NCBI GenBank assembly: GCA_003152075.1
Contig: PLZG01000019.1
Location: forward strand, 68,957-113,175
Direction of reading: 5' to 3'
From: a candidate division FCPU426 bacterium
GTDB taxonomy: Bacteria > Oederibacteriota > Muellerivitia > Muellerivitales > Muellerivitaceae
Length of the DNA stretch: 44,219 nucleotides
Part shown: in pieces, positions 32,919 to 41,500 of the stretch
Position numbering within the stretch: the stretch's first letter is position 1
Layout of the letters: each line of letters begins with the position of its first letter
Translations under genes and position numbers: made by a program
The notes under the pieces: model-generated
Database searches by the model: none
What the model was told of the DNA's origin: nothing
The model's input: only the letters and a program-made list of their open reading frames with translations

Positions 32919-34019
32919 ATGAAAAGGATACTTTCGAAGGGTTCGGTCGCGCAAATAACGAAGTGGGGGTTGCTGGCCTTGGTCCTTCTCCTTCCCCAAT
33001 CCGCCCGCTCGGCGGTCCGAGGGGGAAGCTTCGAGGTAAGCCCTTTCCTGGGCTACAATTTTTTCTGTCCCCAACAAAACCTGAAGGACGGCCTGATCTA
33101 TGGCGGAAGGATCAGCTACAACTTCACGAGCCATTTCGGCTTGGAAGCCACGGTAGATATGGTCAATACCAACATCAATGACCCGACGATCACTGGCGCC
33201 GCGAAAGGGCAGTTCCGTAGCCCCGCCGATAAGGTGGACCTGTTTTTCTACCATCTGGACGCGGTCTACACCTTTAACCCGGATGATGATTTTAATATCT
33301 TCGCCGTCGCCGGTTTCGGGGCCGTCAACTACAGCCCCTCCATTGAGAGCGGAGACATGTCCACGTTCGACTTAGGGCTGGGCGCCAAATATTGGTTGGC
33401 GAAAAACTTCGCCCTGCGGCTTGACGTCAGGGACGATATGGTCACCGAAACTTTCCAAGGATCGGAATTATTAACGAATGACTACCAAAACTATAACGCC
33501 ACTTTAGGAGTGGTCTTCGCCTTCGGCGGAGAACCGGAAAAAAAGGAAGCCGCTAAGGCGACACCAGTCCCCACGGCGGTTGTTGTTTACGTTGCTGAGG
33601 AGCCGAAAGTCGAGGAGAAGATAGCTATCATTGCGACGCCGACCGACGAGGAGAAAGTCGTGGTTCTCGCGTTCGAGGACGTGCATTTCAAATTCGGCGA
33701 GTCAAAACTTTCGCCCAGTGCCAAGGCGATCATCAACAGGACCGTCGAGATCCTGAAAGCCAATCCAAAGGCCCATATTCGCATCGCTGGATATACCTCT
33801 GAGGCGGGCACCGAGGATTATAACCAAAGATTGAGCGAGAGAAGGGCGGAAGAAGTCGAGTATTACCTGATCAAGGAAGGAATCACCGCAAAAGACCGGC
33901 TTACCACCATCGGGTACGGAGATGATAAACCGGCGATTTACGAAGCCGCCCCGAAACAGCATTATTCCACGGCGGCCAAGGCCAACATGAGGGTCCTTTT
34001 TGAGGTCATCTTGAAGTAA
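32919..34019 (+). CDS. OmpA-family outer membrane protein
   Basis: 366 residues. Signal peptide (about 1-32), an N-terminal beta-barrel (about 35-205; 'SFEVSPFLGYNFFCPQQNL', 'DLFFYHLDAVYTFN', 'LDVRDDMVTETF'), a Glu/Lys/Val/Pro linker, and an OmpA-like C-terminal domain (about 250-366) with 'VHFKFGESKLSPSAK', 'HIRIAGYTSEAGTEDYNQRL' and 'SERRAEEVEYYLI'. The C-terminal domain binds peptidoglycan in the periplasm, so the protein ties the outer membrane to the wall. It is the partner of the DUF3494 lipoprotein upstream. Confidence 0.93.
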   Translation: MKRILSKGSVAQITKWGLLALVLLLPQSARSAVRGGSFEVSPFLGYNFFCPQQNLKDGLIYGGRISYNFTSHFGLEATVDMVNTNINDPTITGAAKGQFRSPADKVDLFFYHLDAVYTFNPDDDFNIFAVAGFGAVNYSPSIESGDMSTFDLGLGAKYWLAKNFALRLDVRDDMVTETFQGSELLTNDYQNYNATLGVVFAFGGEPEKKEAAKATPVPTAVVVYVAEEPKVEEKIAIIATPTDEEKVVVLAFEDVHFKFGESKLSPSAKAIINRTVEILKANPKAHIRIAGYTSEAGTEDYNQRLSERRAEEVEYYLIKEGITAKDRLTTIGYGDDKPAIYEAAPKQHYSTAAKANMRVLFEVILK

Positions 34020-34051
34020 GGCGGCAGGACGAGCAGGAGAATTCAGAGGAA

Positions 34052-34651
34052 TTGTTGAATACGGCAATGACGAAAACAAAATCAAACGTTAAAACGATAA
34101 AAATCATCGCGATTGGCGGATGCGGGTGCAATCTGGCAAACCACTTGCACTCGGTGTTGGATAAAAATCTTCAGCTTCTAGTTGTGACTTTCGACTCTCA
34201 GTCGTTGAGTCGCTCCAAGGTCCAAAGCAAAATACTCTTAACCTGCGAAGGCAAAGGGAGCGGCGGCGATCCGAATGTAGCGCGTCAGACGGCTGAGCAA
34301 TCCGAAGAATTAAAAAATTCGGTCAAAGATGTTGATGTAGTAATTTTGGTTTGTGGGCTTGGTGGCGGCACCGGAAGCGGAGTAATGCCTCATGTTGCCG
34401 AGGTCGCAAAAGAGGCGGGTGCTACCGTGTATGGAATAGTCATAACACCATTTGATACCGACGGTCCAGTCAAAAAGAAAAATGCGCAGGAAGCGTTAAC
34501 AAAGTTGAGAAAGTACACCGTCGGGCTTAAAGTTATTGAAAATGAATCGATTCATAAAAATGTCCCTGAATCAGTTGGTCTGCTTGGCACATTTAAAAAG
34601 ATCGATGAAATAGTTCAGGCAGAAGTCGAGCGGATTGTTGAGAGGGTTTGA
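34052..34651 (+). CDS. Orphan FtsZ-like GTPase domain
   Basis: 199 residues, versus about 350-400 for FtsZ. It has a T1-like loop 'IGGCGCNLANH', the T3 region 'GSGGDPNVARQTAEQ', the tubulin signature GGGTGSG at about 104-110, and 'GIVITPFDTDGPVKKKNAQE'. It ends just after the start of the long central helix ('FKKIDEIVQAEVERIVERV'), before the T7 loop that completes the GTPase site of the next subunit in a filament, and lacks the C-terminal domain and tail. It could bind GTP and cap or poison filaments, or be a remnant. AGAGGA is at 34045-34050; TTG 34055 or ATG 34067 are other starts. Confidence 0.82.
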   Translation: MLNTAMTKTKSNVKTIKIIAIGGCGCNLANHLHSVLDKNLQLLVVTFDSQSLSRSKVQSKILLTCEGKGSGGDPNVARQTAEQSEELKNSVKDVDVVILVCGLGGGTGSGVMPHVAEVAKEAGATVYGIVITPFDTDGPVKKKNAQEALTKLRKYTVGLKVIENESIHKNVPESVGLLGTFKKIDEIVQAEVERIVERV

Positions 34652-34874
34652 GCTTGGAGAGTTATTTGAAGCAATTCTACATGTGATCCAGCCGTTATAG
34701 TCATTGCGGCTTAAAAACTCCCTTAATCCCGTACTAAAAAGCGTGCCAGCGAAGAGTTTGTAAAGGCAGGCGGTGAGGGGATAGGCCGAAGAGATCTGGC
34801 GGTTATTACACCAGCAACGGTGAAATTGTTACCGTGCCCTAAATTCATTTTAAATTCACGTTTGTTAATTGAAT
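34652..34874. other. Gap before the repeat-linked genes
   Basis: No start-bearing gene. A plus-strand frame is open from about 34727 through the repeat to about 34936 ('RASEEFVKAGGEGIGRRDLA') but has no start codon; it may be a remnant of a lost gene. Confidence 0.35.
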
Positions 34875-34904
34875 CTGTCCACGACGGGGACCCAGAAGGA
34901 ACAA
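34875..34904 (+). repeat. 30-bp palindromic repeat, copy 3
   Basis: CTGTCCA-N16-GGAACAA, with a damaged right arm. 27 nt before the ATG at 34932. Confidence 0.85.
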
Positions 34905-34931
34905 AGGGAAAAACTGACAAAGGAAAACGGG

Positions 34932-35972
34932 ATGTTTAAAATAACTTTTTATTGTTTTGCTTTCATCTGTTTAACGGTACCAACTCTTTGGGCTAATAGT
35001 CAACCGGTTGATTCTCAACCCGAAGGGTCCAGTCAGATAGTCCCATTGCCCACGGAAACCTGGTGGCAACCCTGTCGGGACTGCTCCAATAATCCGGTTT
35101 CGTCTTCCTGCGCAAATAACGGAAAAGAAACGTATAAACCGGAAGTCCTGTTCGAATTTCCCTTGAGTCAATTCCATAAATCTTATATCGCTGCCATGTG
35201 CGCGGATAAGGATGGAACCATTTACCTTCTCTTGAACGGCCTGAAGCCGAAGGTCCAAATTCGAAAACCCAGCGGGGTATTGATCAGAGAATTTCCCTGG
35301 GTCAGGGACAAATTCGACGCGGTTGAGCGTGCCTATGAAATCAGGGTCGATGAAAAAGGAAATATTTTGGTGATAGGGATGACCGTACAGGGAATGGGCC
35401 GTATCTACGATCCAAAAGGCAATTTGCAGAATAGTTTTAAATACAAAGGCGATGTTGCCAACGCCTTTGAGCGAGCGAGGCTTTACAAGTCCTGGTTCAG
35501 CCATGGCATCGTTTATACGATGAAGGATGGGCTTGTCGTATTTCGACCGAAACCCCCTGAGGATTCCGGGGCCGATGATTCTGGAAATACCCTGAAGGGG
35601 TTTCAGTTCAAACGCAACGAACATCCCAAGGACGGGGTCCAACAAGTCACTTCACAGGACGGAAAGGTGTTTTCCTTTCCGGATAAACTGAATCACGGAG
35701 ATTTTTGGGGAATGACTTTTGTGGATGACGCCGGAAACCTTTACGGTTATTACGAGGCTTCTTTTGATTACGGGACTTACGTGGATGGATACGGCAGGGA
35801 CCGTCTTGAAAGTGAATTTCACGATCGTGTGTATAAATTTGACCGAAACATGAACTTGTTAACGGGTTTTCAATTTGTGCCGGCTTATATCGAGCCGTCC
35901 ACCGAAGTGGTTTATTGCTTTGTGGAGGATTTTGAGAAAAAGGTCGCGCGCATCATCCGCTGGGCCAAATAG
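34932..35972 (+). CDS. Exported protein, possible beta-propeller
   Basis: 346 residues from the ATG at 34932 (AAAGGA upstream); an in-frame ATG at 34869 would translate the repeat and is rejected. A signal peptide (about 1-20, 'PTLWA') is followed by a Cys-containing segment ('WWQPCRDCSNNPVSSSCAN') and beta-rich repeats with NHL/6-bladed features ('YIAAMCADKDGTIYLLLNG', 'IRVDEKGNILVIG', 'MTFVDDAGNLYGYY'). Function unknown. Copies of the 30-bp repeat flank the gene on both sides. Confidence 0.75.
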   Translation: MFKITFYCFAFICLTVPTLWANSQPVDSQPEGSSQIVPLPTETWWQPCRDCSNNPVSSSCANNGKETYKPEVLFEFPLSQFHKSYIAAMCADKDGTIYLLLNGLKPKVQIRKPSGVLIREFPWVRDKFDAVERAYEIRVDEKGNILVIGMTVQGMGRIYDPKGNLQNSFKYKGDVANAFERARLYKSWFSHGIVYTMKDGLVVFRPKPPEDSGADDSGNTLKGFQFKRNEHPKDGVQQVTSQDGKVFSFPDKLNHGDFWGMTFVDDAGNLYGYYEASFDYGTYVDGYGRDRLESEFHDRVYKFDRNMNLLTGFQFVPAYIEPSTEVVYCFVEDFEKKVARIIRWAK

Positions 35973-36001
35973 GTATTTAAGATATTATTGAAAGGTTATT
36001 A

Positions 36002-36031
36002 TTGTCCACGACGGGGACCCGTCGTGGACAA
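36002..36031 (+). repeat. 30-bp palindromic repeat, copy 4 (perfect palindrome)
   Basis: TTGTCCACGACGGG (36002-36015) and CCCGTCGTGGACAA (36018-36031) are exact inverted repeats around GA. It lies 29 nt after one gene and 41 nt before the next start. Confidence 0.95.
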
Positions 36032-36072
36032 GGAAAAAATGCTATAGAGCTGTCGAATAGAGAGGAAACAAA

Positions 36073-36639
36073 ATGGATCGCGAAATAACCGTATCTCTTA
36101 CGCCTCGGCTTCTTAGGTGGACTTTGTTTTACCAGTTCCGCCAAATAATTTTCATCTTTGGCATCATATTCTTCATTTTAATCATCTACATTTTTAATTT
36201 TATTTCTCGTGGCGGCGTACTGATCCCGGAAACTTGTATATCCTATTCGCCTATCTTAATCGGCCCTCTTTTAATCGGCTTCCTCCTTTTTTCTTCATAT
36301 TCCAAAAACTTAGCTCAAATCCAAAAAATGAAATCGCCTTCTATCAAATATCGAATGACGGACGAATGGCTTTATGTTCAATCCGAATTGGGTTCGGGCC
36401 AAAACGCATGGGCGGCCTATAAGGAAATTCGAAAGAACGCTAAGCTTTGGCGCGTGGTTGCTCAATCGGGTGTTTCCTATATCATTCCCGTTGAGCTTTT
36501 GGATGAAGAACTGAAGACTTTTTTGTCGGCCAAACTTCCCAAATCTCCCCGAGATTCGAACCGTCTATTTAAGACTTTGGCTTTTTGGCTCCTTGCGTCC
36601 GTTGTTGTTATGTACTTTTTGAGACAAAGTCATCATTAA
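36073..36639 (+). CDS. YcxB-like membrane protein
   Basis: 188 residues. Two N-terminal transmembrane helices (about 22-47, 58-76), a soluble part with 'YRMTDEWLYVQSELGSGQNA' and 'WAAYKEIRKNAKLWRVVAQS' like the YcxB C-terminal domain, and a last helix (about 168-184). AGAGGA 7 nt before the ATG is clear. Biological role unknown. Flanked by repeat copies 4 and 5. Confidence 0.7.
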   Translation: MDREITVSLTPRLLRWTLFYQFRQIIFIFGIIFFILIIYIFNFISRGGVLIPETCISYSPILIGPLLIGFLLFSSYSKNLAQIQKMKSPSIKYRMTDEWLYVQSELGSGQNAWAAYKEIRKNAKLWRVVAQSGVSYIIPVELLDEELKTFLSAKLPKSPRDSNRLFKTLAFWLLASVVVMYFLRQSHH

Positions 36640-36642
36640 ACT

Positions 36643-36672
36643 TTGTCCACGATGGGGACCCGGAGTGGACAG
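36643..36672 (+). repeat. 30-bp palindromic repeat, copy 5
   Basis: TTGTCCA-N16-TGGACAG, starting 3 nt after the stop of the YcxB-like gene and 19 nt before the GTG start of the HAD gene. Confidence 0.9.
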
Positions 36673-36691
36673 AGTATAAAAAGGATATGCC

Positions 36692-37369
36692 GTGATATTT
36701 TTTGACCTCGACGATACTCTTTTGGACCACAGCGCTGCGGCAGAGGCCGGGGCCACAAAGGTTTATGAAACATACCGATCTTCTTTTAAGGAAGACTTGG
36801 AAGCATTTCTTTTGCGATGGGAAACCGTTTCGGAAAAATATTTCCAGTCAAATTCACCTTACTTGCGGTTGACCACGGAAGAACGCCGCCGGGGCAGGGT
36901 GAGGGAAATTTTTTCCAATCCTCTTTCCGACAAAGAGGCGGATACCCGTTTTCAGGTGTACCTGGATACCTATGAATCTAGCTGGAAACTTTTTCCCGAC
37001 TCCATTCCCTGCTTGCGGTCCCTGAAAGGACGGCCTTTGGGGCTAATCACCAACGGCGAAAAGGAACAACACCGGTCCAAAATCCAAAAGACAGACTTGG
37101 GTGCCTATTTCTCGACCGTAATTATCAGCTGGGAGGTGGGTTGCTCCAAACCCGAACGGGCCATCTTTGAGTTGGCCGCGAAACAAGCGGGAGTTCCATT
37201 GACAGATTGTGTTTACATAGGAGATCGATTAGAAACGGATGCCAGGGGCAGTCAAAAAGCAGGGATGAAGGGCATTTGGTTGAACCGAAAAGCCAGGCGG
37301 GAACAGACAGACTTGGGAATTTCCGTTATTGGGAGTTTGATGGAATTGCCTGGGTTGATCCCATTTTGA
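36692..37369 (+). CDS. HAD-superfamily hydrolase
   Basis: 225 residues. Motif I 'FFDLDDTLLDH' (Asp5 and Asp7), motif II 'GLITNG', motif III Lys in 'GCSKPERAIF' and motif IV 'YIGDRLETDA' are complete, with a helical cap domain between motifs I and II. This is the HAD-IA group of small-molecule phosphatases such as 5'-nucleotidase YjjG or haloacid dehalogenase-like enzymes. The start is GTG at 36692 with AAGGA 7 nt away. Flanked by repeat copies 5 and 6. Confidence 0.92.
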   Translation: MIFFDLDDTLLDHSAAAEAGATKVYETYRSSFKEDLEAFLLRWETVSEKYFQSNSPYLRLTTEERRRGRVREIFSNPLSDKEADTRFQVYLDTYESSWKLFPDSIPCLRSLKGRPLGLITNGEKEQHRSKIQKTDLGAYFSTVIISWEVGCSKPERAIFELAAKQAGVPLTDCVYIGDRLETDARGSQKAGMKGIWLNRKARREQTDLGISVIGSLMELPGLIPF

Positions 37370-37378
37370 AATTTTCGG

Positions 37379-37408
37379 TTGTCCACGACGGGGACCCGCA
37401 TTGGACAA
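37379..37408 (+). repeat. 30-bp palindromic repeat, copy 6
   Basis: TTGTCCA-N16-TGGACAA, 9 nt after the HAD stop and 55 nt before the next start. Confidence 0.92.
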
Positions 37409-37463
37409 AAGAAAATGGATACTGGGGGCCTAACATCAATTTTTCGACAGGGAGGCATATATT

Positions 37464-38345
37464 TTGAATAGCTGGAAAAGGCTCATTATCGTTTCTGCCC
37501 TAACCTTGTTAGCCGGTTGTTTGGCTTGGTTAGGCGTACGAAAAATGGCTGATCGTTCTATTATTTACGTCTTTACTGACCCAAAGGTCGTTGATTGGTC
37601 ACGTTTTGGCCTGAAGGATGTTGGTCACAAGCGACAACATGCTGGTACTCTTTTCGGTCTTTTCCCTTCCTTGCTTTGTCCTGCGGCCGATCATTACATC
37701 CATGACGAGAAAAATATGGGTGAGCTTAGGGTGGTGGTCCTCAGCGGAGTCCGCGTTTTTCCCGAGATGGGGGCCCAAAAGGCTCAAGTCATGAGGATGC
37801 TGGTGAGTTGGTTAAAGAATGACGATGGCTTCGACGTTTTTGCTGCCCAAGACCTGGGCGCCTATGGGAAGGCCGCAACCCCCGCATTGATCGAGGCTTG
37901 GAATAGGAAAGGAAGCTTGGGGTTCACCTGTCAGGTCGCCGATTCCATGGTCCGTGTCGGTGATCCAAGCTTCATTCCGGTACTTCAGGAGAGTTTTGAA
38001 AAGGACAAAAGTTTTAACCCTGTTCTTTCAAAAGAGGATAAGGAAGAATCCGGGAAAGCCCTTTACGCTTGTATAGCCCTTTATGAGATCACCCGAGAGG
38101 ATCGATACAAAATTTACCTGGAAAAGGTTTTGCACCGGGGTGCTAAATCCAGCAAGCTCCTGACCATCATGTCCATGGGCAGCACCGAAGTTTTTCCGCT
38201 TGGGTTCTCCGCCAAAGAAACCATGATCCATTTTCTCCAAATGGCCCTGAAAGATAGGGATCCCCTGGTGCGGAAGTTCGCAAAAGAACACCTTGAAATG
38301 ATTGAGAAGGATCTTAAGAAACAAGCAGCAAAAGCTGGGACCTGA
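37464..38345 (+). CDS. Anchored HEAT-like helical protein
   Basis: 293 residues. One N-terminal hydrophobic segment ('LIIVSALTLLAGC', which could be a lipobox: LLAGC) and then a helical protein with HEAT-like repeats ('GKAATPALIEAWNRKGSLGF', 'DPSFIPVLQESFEKD', 'ALKDRDPLVRKFAKEHLEM'). Such scaffolds bind other proteins. The start is TTG at 37464, chosen because AGGGAGG lies 8 nt before it. Repeat copy 7 begins at the last base of its stop codon. Confidence 0.75.
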   Translation: MNSWKRLIIVSALTLLAGCLAWLGVRKMADRSIIYVFTDPKVVDWSRFGLKDVGHKRQHAGTLFGLFPSLLCPAADHYIHDEKNMGELRVVVLSGVRVFPEMGAQKAQVMRMLVSWLKNDDGFDVFAAQDLGAYGKAATPALIEAWNRKGSLGFTCQVADSMVRVGDPSFIPVLQESFEKDKSFNPVLSKEDKEESGKALYACIALYEITREDRYKIYLEKVLHRGAKSSKLLTIMSMGSTEVFPLGFSAKETMIHFLQMALKDRDPLVRKFAKEHLEMIEKDLKKQAAKAGT

Positions 38346-38374
38346 TGTCCACGACGGGGACCCTGATTGGACAA
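38345..38374 (+). repeat. 30-bp palindromic repeat, copy 7
   Basis: ATGTCCA-N16-TGGACAA; its first base is the last base of the previous stop codon. Confidence 0.9.
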
Positions 38375-38411
38375 AGAAAAGTGCTGAATTGGTTGTAAGG
38401 AAAGATCCGAA

Positions 38412-38480
38412 ATGCCCTTTTCAAGACCTAACCCCAATGTTATTTACCTTTTTGGAGGGGTAAGGGAGGGGAGGTGGTAA
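38412..38480 (+). CDS. 22-codon ORF after repeat copy 7
   Basis: ATG at 38412 has AAGGA 9 nt upstream and is 37 nt from the repeat, as in the other repeat-linked genes. It encodes MPFSRPNPNVIYLFGGVREG plus RW. It may be a tiny gene, a leader, or the remnant of a lost gene. Confidence 0.25.
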   Translation: MPFSRPNPNVIYLFGGVREGRW

Positions 38481-38584
38481 AATAAATGAAATTAAAGTCT
38501 GACTTGACCGTCTATATAGTGAAGTTTACCGCTTGGGATATTGGTTAAACCTATGTTTGAAGAGTTTCTAAAGGATCTTCTATC

Positions 38585-41500
38585 GTGAAGCCTTATTTAA
38601 AACGGGGAATTCTTAACGCTGGCGGATATTCCGGCCCTCCGAAGCCGGTCCTATCCACGCTGATGGCTGTTTTATTTTTATCCCTCCCTCTTTATTCCCA
38701 TGCCCAAGCCATTCCTCCCGTCCCCCGGGGAAACCCCGGCGATCTTTGGGCGGACAAGATCCTGGGCCAGGCGGATAACGGCATCCCCAATTACGCTTTC
38801 GGCCAGGGGAGCCTCGCGGGAGGCGAACCGGTAGCCTCCAAGATCGCGGGGTCCAGCGGCGCGGTTTGTGACACCCTCCACAACATCCTCTATTGCTGGG
38901 ACGTGGCCAACAACCGGATTATGGGGGTCAATCTCGCTACTTTACCCCCGGGACAAGGAGTCGGAACAGGGGCCCAGATCGTCCTGGGTCAACCGGACTT
39001 CAATCACACGGGTGATAACGGGGATACGAACTGGCAAAACTTTCCAACCTGGCCCGCGCCCACCGCTTCCACCTTGGGCAGCTTATGGTTCTTCCAACAT
39101 TCGATTGAGGGTGGATCCACCGCGAGCATGGCGGTTGACCCTCAAGGGAACCTTTATGTTCCCGATTATTTCAACAACCGGGTCCTTCGGTATGATTGGC
39201 CCATCACGAGCGGGCAAACCGCTTCCCACGTTTGGGGACAACCGGATTTTGGTTCCTATTGGTACAATCAAACCCCGCCCAGCAACAATAGTTTCAACGG
39301 CCCCTTTTACGCGGGCAACCTGTTTCCCCCGACCGCCTCGACCATCGGGTTTTTTCAAGGAGCCGCGGGCGGGGCCGGGGTGGCCATCGATCCCTGGGGA
39401 AATTTATGGGTTGCTGATTGCACCAACTATAGGGTAGTGCGATTTCCCGCCGACCCCGCCAATAACAATATCCCCCAAAAGAACGCCGATGTGGTTCTAG
39501 GACAAATCGATTTCACCTCCAATGACGGGCATGGTTTGGGTCCCCAGTCCGCGATCAACGCGCCCAACTCGGTGCGGGTGGACGCCCAAGGGAACGTTTA
39601 CGTGGGTGTCGGTCCCATCCTTGTTTTCCGGCCGACTCCCAATCCGTCGCCCGGCGGCCAACCCACTTACGCGAACGGACAACCCTATGTTTTGGCCTAC
39701 AACCAATATGTGGGTAATGCCATCGGCCTGGAATGGGACGCTCCGGTCGCCGCTGGTGGCACGGGCGACCTTTGGGCGACGGATTTTTCGAACAATCAAC
39801 TGGTTCTTCTTCATTTTGATTATTCGTCGGCCCCCAACCAAACCGATCCTCCCGTCGTGACGCCGATCAAGGTTTTGGGCCACGACCTCCCCAGTAATGG
39901 GACCGTAGGCAATGGATGTGCCGGGGGTACGGGAACGGCGGGGAACCCTGGGGTCGTGGTGGGAGACCACAATACGATCTTCACCGACGGCAGCGGCCTT
40001 GACAGCACCCATACCTGGCTGGTCTGCAATCCCACGGGAGGGGTGGGTGTGGACGCGTCGGGGAATGTCTATGCCTGTCCCAATGAGGGAGTAGCCGACC
40101 TTTGGCGTTATCCGGCTCCCATACCCAACCCGGTGGCGGGAATAGCCCATGACGCGAACGTCATGGTTTATAATCCAGCCCAATTCGGTTCGGGCAATTA
40201 TTCCGGCGATGTCGGTTTCGCGTCCCCCGGAGGCGTGGCAGTGGCCACGGCGGGGGGAGTTACCCAGATCATCGTGGGGGACCATCTTCGACTTCATTAT
40301 TGGGACATGCCCGCGGGGGGCCCCTCAGGCCTGACCAACGGCAATCCCGAGACCGGATACGCCGGCGCCAGTCAGCCCTATCTCTACGTCGGAAATACCT
40401 ATGGCCGCATCAAGAGTGACCGGATGGGCCATTTGTTCGCCGTTCATGGGGGGAATACGATCGAGGCATTCAACCTGCCTCTCACCAGCGGCGCGTCCGC
40501 CATCCTGACCCTTCCTACGGCCTTGCCCCTCCTGGGAGGGGGGAACGTGAGCTTCAATTTCCGCGTGGATGGCATCGCGGTCGATCCGACGGGGACTTAC
40601 CTTTGGGCGACTGATACGATCAACAGTCGGATCTTCCGTATCCGCAATCCCCTCACCAGTCCCATGGTGGATATCATCCTGGGCCAGCCGAACGCTACGG
40701 CCACGGGCTGCGATGGCAACGGAACCTACACGCCCTACGGCGGGCCCAACGGATGTGGCTGCACCGGGGGAACGGTGACGCGTTATGTCATGAACGTGCC
40801 AGGGGCGGTGGTGTTGGACCACAATGGGGACCTTTTTGTCTCGGATTATTCCCTGGAAACCCAAGGCAATGGCCGGATGCTGCGTTGGGACGCGAGTACC
40901 CTGGCGGCCGCGGCGGCCCAGGCCAATACTACTGGTGTTGTCCAATTTGGGAACCCCGGGATACCCCCCGATGGCCTTTTCGGAAGGACTTCGTTCAACG
41001 CCTTGAGCGGCAATATCCCCTCCAGCGGGGAAGCGATGAATGCGCCTTTCGAACCCGCTTTCAACTCGGATGACAGCCGGATGGTGGTGGGCATGAACGG
41101 CCAAGGGGGCTTCCGGTTCCCGGTTATTTTTCAGAATCCCAGGATCGGCGATACTCCCATCGGTAAATTACAGGACTACGGACCCCTCTCCGGTTCAGAA
41201 ACCTTCGACGACGCGGATAACCTCTACGTGGTGGAGTCGAACCGGAACCGGGTGATGATCTATTACAAACCCTTCGACATCACCCCCACCCCCACGCCCT
41301 CCATCACTCCCACCGTGATTCCTTGTTCCCAGACCAGTTACTTATCGGTGGCCCAGCCCTATGGAATCGCCCTGGATAACTTGGGCAATAGTTATGTGGC
41401 GGATGATTCCACCAACCTGCTGGATGTCTTCAACTCCTCGGGGGCCCCGCAGACGCCGATCGGAACCGGGATCCTGCTCCAACCCATGGGCGTTGCCGTG

